Of a stretch of DNA of 64,000 nt, positions 56,358-64,000 are shown in pieces. The first letter of the stretch is position 1. Each line of letters starts with the position of its first letter. Position numbers and translations under genes: made by a program. A model generated the notes under the pieces. The model saw only the letters and a program-made list of their open reading frames with translations. It had not been told where the DNA came from and ran no database searches. The stretch covers positions 1,262,501-1,326,500 of the forward strand of contig CP126191.1 in the NCBI GenBank assembly GCA_030272155.1. Direction: 5' to 3'. This DNA is from Tetradesmus obliquus (Eukaryota; Chlorophyta; Chlorophyceae; Sphaeropleales; Scenedesmaceae).

Positions 56358-57027
56358 CAGCACTAGTGGACAAGCAGTAGCAGCAGCTGCTGTGTGAGAT
56401 TGCGTTGCAGAACTGCTTGCCATGCTGCATGGATCTGTTGCTGCCAGCCACTCTGCCTGCGCTTGTTTTTTGTTCACAATTGCACAATGTTTTGTCACAA
56501 GTTGTGCGGCAAACCATTTGTTGAGAAAGCAGGCTATGAGGTCTGCCTGTTGCTTGGCAGATTGAGTATCTGGTCTGAAAGCTGCTGCACAGGTTGTACA
56601 GTTGTGCATGTCTGTTGCTTTATTTGTTGCGCTCGGATTCCCTGGTAGTTCTCAAGTCATTCTGTGTGAAGCATCAGGCTGCTGGCGTATGTAATTCAGA
56701 GAAGAGATGCCATCTCTACAGTGTAGTCTTGCCTCCTAGAGAGTTCGGTTGGATCAGCTGGTGTTCAAGTGTTATGTGAGCATCTATGATGCACAGGCTG
56801 TTTGTCACCATTGTCGTGTTACCGCGGCAACATCGCAACGCTCCATCAAATCATAGCCCATGACTGAATGCACGCCAGTGCAGCTCAAACAACTGGGCCC
56901 GCTGGTAGCTCGACTGCTGCCAGTTGTGCCGCAACAATAGCCTGCGGTGGCAGCAAGTGCAAGCACAATGACGACTGCCGCAATGGCTTCCCTGCACGGG
57001 CCGTCCTTTTTAATAACCAACTGCAAC
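55630..57027. other. Convergent intergenic region
   Basis: 1.4 kb between the RRM gene and the SDN gene ends. It contains the stop-codon duplication, a GCAT/TGCA-rich stretch at about 55860-56120, a (CAG)n run near 56330, and UGUAA at 56690-56694. No gene recognised. Confidence 0.5.
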
Positions 57028-59917
57028 TCAAGCAGGCGCAGCTGCGCTACTTTTGCTCTTCTTCTGCTTCTTCTTTGCTGCGGCTGCAGCAGCGGCAGCT
57101 GACTGTATGCTGCTGGCTGGCCTCTTGTTGCTGCGTTTCTTGCCTCCCTTCTGCTGTTGCTTGCTGCCAGGCTTCTTCACGCCCCTGTCTTGTGCTTTGT
57201 CTTTGCCTGCATGTCGTCAACAGGCAGGCAGCGCCACCAGAGTGCGCGTCAACAAATACCGGGGTGGCTGTGCATAGGCATGGTTGGTTGCTGCTGTATG
57301 CCCATTTCGTGCCGCCAACGGGCTGCGGAAGCGCAGGCATGTGCTGCTAGCACACAGCAAGCATCACCTGTAACAGCTTGTCTCCACACACAGCACATCA
57401 GGCGTCACGCCAGACAGTGTCTGCACCGACATGCCGGCATCCAGCACTGCAACAGCTGCACAATGGTGCTACGCCACATCAGACTGCTTGTACTTGTTGC
57501 AGTTCAGCAGCTTATAATGCACGCACCGTACGCAAAGCCGCTGTGGCAGGCCATCTTGCGCACCACCACCTGTTTGCCGCCCTGCAGCTGCAGCCGCTTG
57601 CTGTGCCGGCCCATGCTGTCAGTGAACACGCCACCTGCACGTACAGGGCAACAGCACGGCAGCAGCAGCAGCAGCAGCATGGCACACCATTGGCTATGTG
57701 CCTGCGCACAGCAGCCACCGCAAAAATAACCTGCAAAAGACCCCGCCAACGATTGTGACATGGTTGCGCAAGCAATACACCAGCAGGCTGGCAAGCGCAA
57801 GTCAATCGTTTTTGTCATACAGAATGCAGATGAGGCAAAACCGCTCACCTGGAAGTGCTGCAAAGGCATCATTTGCAAGCCCTGGGTGCAGGAATGCCAG
57901 CAGCAGCTGCGGCTTACTGCCAGGGCCCCCAAGCTCCTGCACTGCCGCTGCCTCCACTGCTGCTGCAGCTGCCTCAGCGGCTGCAGCCTCTGCGCCTGCT
58001 GCTGCCTTCTTGCATGCCGCAATGAAGGCTGACACCACTGCTGCTGCAGTGGTGCCGTCCGGCAGCTTGTGCACGCAGAGCTTGCTCTGCTGCTCCTTAT
58101 CCACCTGCAATACACCCATATGCATGGAATCAATTGTCTTTCCAGCCAGTTGATAAGACTGCTTGTAGCGTAATCGTTTCATAAATAGGCAGATAATGTT
58201 GTGCACTTGTGGGAGTCGCCGGCATTTGAGGGAGCCGCTGATGCATACCTACCTGGACATGTGCTTGCCCCTGTGCCTCCCTGAGCTGGCAATAGACTGC
58301 ACCTTCAGTTGACCATGGTCTCTTTACGTTTACGTTCACAAGGAAATATGTCATTACCAGCTGCCGTGTAACATGTAACATGGCCGCACCTTGTTTGCTG
58401 GCGGTGGCAGCGGTGGTGTGGGCCCCTCCTCGCTGCGCAGCCGCTCCAGCTCAGCTTTAACCAGCGACAGCGCAGCAGACGCATCCTCAACAGAGTCGTG
58501 CGGCTGCTGCTGCTGCTGGCTGCTGCTGCTGCTGCTGCTGCTGCCGCCGCGCAGCTGCTGGCCCAGCAGCTGCTCTGCGAGGTGAGTCAGCGAGGGTGTG
58601 GCGCTGGCGAGGCCCCTGCAGCGGAAAAAAAGCAGCGGCAAGATTCATGCGTCAGCCTGTGAGCCGCAACTGAATATGACACCGCGGCGAGGCGCTGGCA
58701 AGGCCCCTGCAGGATGGTTCATAAGAACATAAAACCGCAGAGTGAGGCGTGCATCAGCGCCAGCAACTTGCAACAGCTGGTTTTACACAATGGGTATGAC
58801 GTTGCTGCAAAGTGCGTCAGCGAGGTGTGGCGCTGGCGAGGCCCCTGCAGGGTGATATCATTGAATCATTGATAGCTTTGTGAAACTCAGACACGCCATG
58901 CAATTTGAAGACAGACACGACCCTGCTGCAAATTGAGCGTACAAAGCGTGCAGACAAGCACATGGCACTGGCATGGCCTTTGCAGATTGAGAAGACCACC
59001 CAGTGCTCAGCATCTAATCAACAGATCATAATGCAGTGTGCCACCATTGATGCACGTCACTCACTCGTAGCTGAACAGCAGCGCCGTGTCAATCACTGGC
59101 TGGTGGTCAAGCTGCAGAGACTGCAGGTCATAATGCAGCGAGTGGCCCACCAGCACAGTGCCTGGCTGCAGCAGCGCCGCAACACGCGCGGCAGCAGCCT
59201 TGCGTGTTGTGGTGACGCCCTGCAGGTGCTCCGCTGTGATGCCTGTTAGCGCTGTGCGGTAGTCGAGCACTTCTGAGGAGGGTTGTACCAGCTCCTGCAG
59301 GCGGCAGCAGCAGCAGCAACAGTGCGCACAATGCGAATGCACAGTAAGCAGCAGGTGTGCACCCCAAATAGCACATCGCAAATCTACGCTCACGGTGACG
59401 TGAGCTAAAAATGATGTAATATGACAGTTTTAGGCATGGTAAATGCACAACGATGATGTTCAATCACAAGCTGGCAGCCATGGCGGCCACATGCAACAGC
59501 GCATGCATCACAGCAAAGAGAAAACAAAGTGCCAAGCCGAGATTGGTGCATGTCGCACCTTCATCAGCTGCTTGCTGTCCTGGTCCACCACAGCCGCACA
59601 GCCCACCATACAGCTTACAATACAGCCCACCGCACTGACCAACACACAGCCCATCTTCATCAGCTGCTTGCCGTCCTGGTCCACCACCACCATACAGCCC
59701 ACCATACAGCTTACTAAATACCCCACCGCACAGCCACCGCACAGCCCAGCACACTGACCACCACACAGCCCACCTTCATCAGCTGCTTGCCGTCCTGGTC
59801 CACAACTGCCACCTGCAGCAGCTCCTTATCACTGCCTGCTGTGGCACACATCTCGCAATCTAGCGCCAGCAACACCAGCGGGTGGGCCGGGTCAGGCAGC
59901 ACCAGCCTGTGGCGGTT

Positions 59918-59963
<46 letters not shown>

Positions 59964-60300
59964 AGAGCAGCAGGAGGCAGATGGTGGGTCACAAGCTATC
60001 AGCGCTCTGGTGTTGCCTTACGCAGCACATAGTTTGGGCTGCCAGCGTGAGTTCAGCAGTGCCGCACCGCAGTATACTGTACCGCTGAACGCTACTTGCC
60101 GACACGCTGCACAGTGGAGGGTGTCCTCCAACACATCAACTTGGACAGTTTAGATGATCACATATCCCAGTCAAACAGACGCATATGTGTGCTCACTCAC
60201 CGCTCCGTGCGCGTCCAGCCCTTCTCATAGGAGTTGAAGCTGTAGTTGGGCTTGAAGCGTGGGTGGCGCTGCGTGCGCTGCACCAGCGACAGGATGCCCG

Positions 60301-60340
<40 letters not shown>

Positions 60341-62238
60341 GCAGCAGTGAAGCAACCGCAGAGTGCAGCCCGTGGTCAGTTGCTTGATATAACTCTTGAC
60401 TTGCGTTTGCCTGTTGAAGCATGCTGCTGATCATCTGCAAGATGGCTGCTCAGTGGTTGTGCTGACAAGACAGCGACACATTGATGTCGCTGTCAGTATG
60501 AAATAGTCCCTGCTTGTGCAGCAATGAAAGCTGGCAGGCGCTGCTGCTGCTGTCGAATGCCATGGAGTGTCTGCCGCACCTGCACAGGGTTGGCAGGTGC
60601 TGCTGCAGCTGCCTTCTTCTTGGCCTGTGCCTGCAGCTGCTGCTCCTCCTGCAAGCAGGCCAAACACAGTGCACACAGCAGCAGCAAGAGATACATAAGT
60701 GAGTTGGTACTGCTAAAAACAGAATTTGCACATTGTCATGACTGCTGCATTCACCCTGCTGTGAACGAATGTTAGGCGAAGTGTCCAAAGGAAACTGACC
60801 GCAGGCAAGAGCTGCCACCCTTGCTGCTGCGGCCCTACACGCATCCGGGGCAAGACCATTGAACATCCTTGACTCTACAGGGCGGCTATGCTGCTGTGCA
60901 GTGCCACAGATTTGTTTCCTACCTGCCTGCATTTCTGCAGCCACGGCAGCAGCCGCTTCAGCAGCTTCTGCGGCTGCAGCAGCTCCCGTGCGGGTGCCCT
61001 GGGGTCTGGCTTCTGGCTGCTGAGGGCTGCCAGGAACTCAGCCAGGCGCTGTACACTGTGGTGCTTTGGGTCTGACAGCTTGGCATTGGGGTCAACGGAC
61101 TGCAATGACACAGCAGACAGACGTGCATGGTGAGGTTGCAGGGGTTTGCTGCAAACGGGAAATGAGGGGTTGGTAGGGTGAAGCATGCTGGGGTGGGTGG
61201 GGCTTGATGCTGTGTTTACGGCAATGTTTTGAGTGTTGGCTGCTGAGGGCTGCCAGGCACTGAGCCAGGGGCTGCAAGCTGTGGTGCTTAGGGTCTGACA
61301 GCTTGGCATTGGGGTCAACGGACTGCAATTGACACAGCAGATAGATGTGCACAACAGTGTAAAGAGATTGCAGGGAGCTGCTCCAAACCAGGCATGAGAG
61401 GTTGGTGAGTGTGGAGCATGCTGGGGTGGGTGGGGCTTGATGCTATGTTTGTGGGTGATGTTTTGAGGGTTGGCTGCTGAGGGCTGCTACAAAGAAAAAA
61501 ACTCAGCCAGGCGCTGCACGCTGTGGTGCTTTGGGTCTGACAGCTTGGCATTGGGGTCCACAGACTGCGAGTTCATACGAAGCATGTGCGTTGCACCGGA
61601 GGCAGACATTACCAGAGGTTGGCAGCATCTGCGTGACTGTGTTGGTCAGGCGTGTTGCACGCTTGCGTGACTTTAGTCTGATGGCCTTATGCAATGTCTG
61701 TCAACTGTGTCACGACCGTTGCTTGTGAGTACCTCATCAGGGTCACTTGCAGGCATGAAGTAGGGTTTTTTTTACGGGTGAGAGTACTGTGCCATTTGTC
61801 AGTCAAAGTCGGCAGATAACATTTTCTTGTGCTCAACAGGCTGCGTTGGGTGCTGCCAACCCCAATATAAAACCTTTGCTTTGCACAGTAGCAGAGCTGA
61901 AGTGCGAATTCATTCCACTTTCTGTGACCTGGAGGCTTTTTGCTGAGGGTGCGAGTGCAGGACAGCTTGAGCAGCAAACTTGGCGGCAGCAAGCACTGTC
62001 GCCATGCTGCCAGCGTTGCTGCTGCTGCTGCTGCCATATGTGTTGCTCAGCCCCAAAACGAGCACAAAGCTATACACAAAGTACGCATATATGTTCACTT
62101 CAGCCTAAGCGCTTCCAGGCTTACCTGCAGCCACTCCTTCCAGCCTCCCTTGTCTGTCAGCAGCTGCTTCCTTTGCGAAAGCTTTACAGCGTTGACAAGC
62201 ACCGGCTTTTCGTACTGGGAGATGTCGGAGACTTTCAT
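57028..62238 (-). CDS. SDN-type (small RNA degrading nuclease) DEDDh 3'-5' exonuclease
   Basis: Ten exons on the minus strand, in phase: 62238-62125, 61099-60923, 60648-60580, 60301-60201, 59906-59774, 59294-59065, 58615-58390, 58104-57849, 57634-57527 and 57206-57028, giving 530 residues. The N-terminus (VKLSQRKQLLTDKGGWKEWL) matches plant SDN proteins. The DEDDh exonuclease motifs are present: D170-C-E172 in LLALDCEM, D254 in LVGHSLHYDLQSL, and H313 and D318 in PHDSVEDA. DYRTALTGITAEHLQGVTT is also typical. C-terminal SDN-like elements follow (KLCVHKLPDGTT; GGKQVVVRKM), then a Lys-rich tail (AAKKKQKKSKSS). Plant SDNs trim mature small RNAs; the substrate here is inferred, and REXO-like rRNA or tRNA trimming is an alternative. 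A 12-residue Ser/Gln run ends one residue before the catalytic H313. Three introns have duplicated junctions. Confidence 0.9.
58585..58851 (-). repeat. Copies of SDN exon 7 acceptor junction
   Basis: The acceptor and exon start (58585-58620, CTGCAG then gggcctcgccagcgccaca) recur at 58684-58712 and 58804-58851. All three keep CTGCAG; the copies lack the rest of the exon. Confidence 0.88.
59557..59804 (-). repeat. Copies of SDN exon 5 3' junction
   Basis: The exon 5 end coding VDQDGKQLMK (59774-59804) recurs at about 59652-59684 and 59557-59590. The nearer copy has lost the AAG|GT junction (AAG then AT); the farther keeps AAG|GTGCG. Confidence 0.9.
59919..59961 (-). repeat. (CTG)n tract before SDN exon 5
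   Basis: About fourteen CAG triplets on plus, CTG in the sense direction, about a dozen bases upstream of the exon 5 acceptor. A similar tract at 60303-60342 precedes exon 4. Confidence 0.9.
61020..61566 (-). repeat. Two upstream copies of SDN exon 2 acceptor junction
   Basis: The start of exon 2 (to 61099, coding SVDPNAKLSDPKHHSVQRLA) recurs ending at 61322 and 61564, shifts of 223 and 242 bp. All three keep an acceptor. Only the copy nearest exon 3 is a complete exon; the others run into stops (after ~25 and ~60 codons). Confidence 0.92.
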
Positions 62239-63543
62239 TTTTTAGTTATTGCATATAATGAACGACTGATGTCCAGCGATGTAGCAGCAGTGCAACAGGC
62301 AGACTGCACGTTCTGTCGGCGATCAGTCGCTTTACTTTGAAACAATACATACAGAGCCAGTATGGGATACCACTAGACAGTTCAGAGAACACATTATGGA
62401 CCTGCTTCTCATGTGTTACCAACTGGGGTTTGCCAAAGACTGCGGTCCGGCCAGGGCAACAGCTGTGTCACTAGACCCGACACCACAGCATGTCAAACAG
62501 CACGCAGCTTCAAAGTGCTGGGTGAATGGCCCACATGCACCCCTTCATGCTTGCCTGCTGCTTCCTGAAGGAGAATGTAACACAATCAGAGGTGCAAAGC
62601 CGTGCTGTGCCACCGCTGCCTGGCTACCCCGCAAACCTGCTGCTGCAAGGCACACATGATCACTGTCCACGCCAGCTGCACAGCATAATGCCAGCTCTTG
62701 CTTTTGAATGGCATACCGTGCTCATCACTATCTTAGACTGTACTCAGCTCAGCTGCTGCTGAGTACCCTGCACCAGAGCACATGCTCAGTAGTAAGTAGG
62801 CTGCACAAAACTACTTACTAATTGCTACTGACGACCCCACTGTCATGCAACCATGCTGCACCAGGTCGCGCCAACTCCAAAATGCTATTGGTGGTCTTCA
62901 GCCTTGCTGTAGTAACTTGCTACGCCCGTATAAACGCACCAGCAGCGCAGCAGCTGTGCCGGGTGCCTGCAAGGAAACTTGCATGTACAACGCTGCCCCT
63001 CCTCCTACTGCATCATTCGCCCGACCTGCATGAAGACGCCGCAGCAGGCAGGCAGAACATGCAGGCGCATGTTATAAACAGCACTCAGCAGGCACACCGG
63101 AGCAGCAGTGCAATTGCGCCTGTAGGTATGTCTATTGCATGAACATGCTACTGAACTGCTGTGCCTGCGTGATCAGCCCACTTGGAGCCCAGGAGCCTTC
63201 CGGCAGGGGGGCTTCTGGTCCAGCATTGCTTCCAGCTGCGCAGTTGTGCATTTACCATGCCTCAAAACTGTTATGTTGCAACTGCTGACCGAAGCTGCAT
63301 GTGTGCAACGACGTCTGCATGCATGCTCTTTGCCCAAGCCTACATGGTGCAAGCAACGCTGACATTCAGCACATACAAAGGCCAGTGCATGGCATGCTGC
63401 ACCCCGGCGCTTGCAGCTGCTGCCACCGCACAGAACTAAAATAGATGGGAGACCAGTACACGAGGAGACAAGCAGGCGCAGAGAGGCCAAAACAGTAACT
63501 GTGCAGATATAATACAGCAATGAAGGCAGTGCAGCTGCAGCCC
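62239..63543. other. Intergenic: SDN promoter and flank of the terminal fragment
   Basis: 1.3 kb with no supported gene. A plus frame 62822-63142 looks hydrophobic but has no homologue-like features. AT-rich sequence near 62230-62250 lies just before the SDN start. Confidence 0.45.
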
Positions 63544-63647
63544 TCACCGTGGCAGCCCCTCCCCCGACTTGACCAGCTCCTGCAGCTTGCTGCCCACACC
63601 CGCTGCATCCAGGCCCTGCACAGACACAGACTTCTCCACACCAAAGT
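63544..63647 (-). CDS. Exon fragment of an unidentified minus-strand gene
   Basis: After a long sense (CTG)n tract and CTGCAG, the frame reads FGVEKSVSVQGLDAAGVGSK, then LQELVKSGEGLPR, and meets TGA at 63544-63546. The TGA overlaps a GTGAGG donor-like word, so this is either the last exon or an internal exon ending at 63548. Composition is coding-like and the acceptor is in the style of this genome. The upstream exons would lie beyond the window. Function not recognised. Confidence 0.45.
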
Positions 63648-63649
63648 CT

Positions 63650-63650
<1 letters not shown>

Positions 63651-63700
<50 letters not shown>
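63651..63700 (-). repeat. (CTG)n acceptor tract of the terminal fragment
   Basis: About sixteen CAG triplets on plus, CTG in sense, leading into the acceptor at 63648-63650. Confidence 0.92.
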
Positions 63701-63701
<1 letters not shown>

Positions 63702-64000
63702 GAGGTGCTTGGCAACCACTGTCTTCAATCTCTACACCTGGGTAAAGCAAACCCGTCTCTGCACATGCTATGCTGCTGGCAGGGTATGGTTTTGCAACGC
63801 AGCCGCACTCTTGCTGGTGCAGGTACGCACAGGGAGCCACCCCAGCTTGCGCATCTGTCATCAGCCAATGTCAACAGCGCAGCCAAACCTGAGCATGAGC
63901 ACTGCCCCGCAGCTGCAACTGCTACCATCATTGCAACAGGCTGCTCCCACCCCAGTACTGTCCACAACCATGTTTGATGCTACTTCCTTCTCGCACCCTG
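63701..64000. other. Right edge, probable intron or upstream sequence
   Basis: No exon recognised on either strand. Most likely the intron before the fragment at 63544-63647. Confidence 0.35.

Noticed and set aside
62822..63142. Plus-strand frame with a hydrophobic segment
   Set aside because: No family resemblance, no splice context, and surrounding sequence looks non-coding.

Overview
The window is nuclear DNA of a eukaryote, most probably a green alga (Chlorophyta; Chlorophyceae-like is inference). Evidence: intron-rich genes with ordinary GT-AG splicing, very abundant CAG/CTG triplets giving poly-Gln, poly-Ala and poly-Ser tracts, UGUAA motifs downstream of several stop codons, a plausible chloroplast transit peptide, and best resemblance to plant/algal families. 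Ten gene models could be joined across introns with every exon junction in phase. An eleventh is a single terminal fragment.

Layout: (1) 1-1023, minus, N-terminus of a PRP22/DHX8 splicing helicase, cut by the window edge. (2) 2911-6195, plus, F-box cyclin (cyclin F type). (3) 9934-11574, minus, small disordered plastid-type protein. (4) 13004-15338, minus, FCF1/UTP24 pre-rRNA endonuclease, divergent from (5) 15864-23760, plus, MRD1/RBM19 five-RRM pre-rRNA factor. (6) 24303-26713, plus, secretory fucosyltransferase-like enzyme. (7) 27375-35278, plus, PEX1 peroxisomal AAA ATPase. (8) 37167-42365, plus, secreted Cys-rich plus NHL-propeller protein, 5' end unresolved. (9) 45991-52228, minus, MTA/METTL3 m6A methyltransferase, divergent from (10) 53058-55629, plus, Whi3/Scw1-like two-RRM protein. 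(11) 57028-62238, minus, SDN-type 3'-5' exonuclease. (12) 63544-63647, minus, exon fragment. Several genes concern RNA: splicing, 18S rRNA maturation, m6A, RNA binding and RNA decay. FCF1 and MRD1, which act in the same 18S processing machinery, share one divergent promoter.

The most unusual feature is structural. In seven of the genes (FCF1, MRD1, the glycosyltransferase, PEX1, MTA, the RRM gene and SDN) introns contain tandem copies of the neighbouring exon-intron junction: the last 20-80 nt of an exon with its donor and some intron, or an acceptor with the first exon bases. I count about 18 such arrays with one to six copies, ranging from nearly identical to strongly decayed. Seven copies are complete, phase-preserving mini-exons with their own AG and GT. 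Others would introduce a stop codon. This looks like junction-spanning tandem duplication as a recurrent way to lengthen introns and seed new exons. A second genome-style signal is strand polarity of the triplets: sense-strand (CTG)n sits in introns right before acceptors, while (CAG)n sits in exons.
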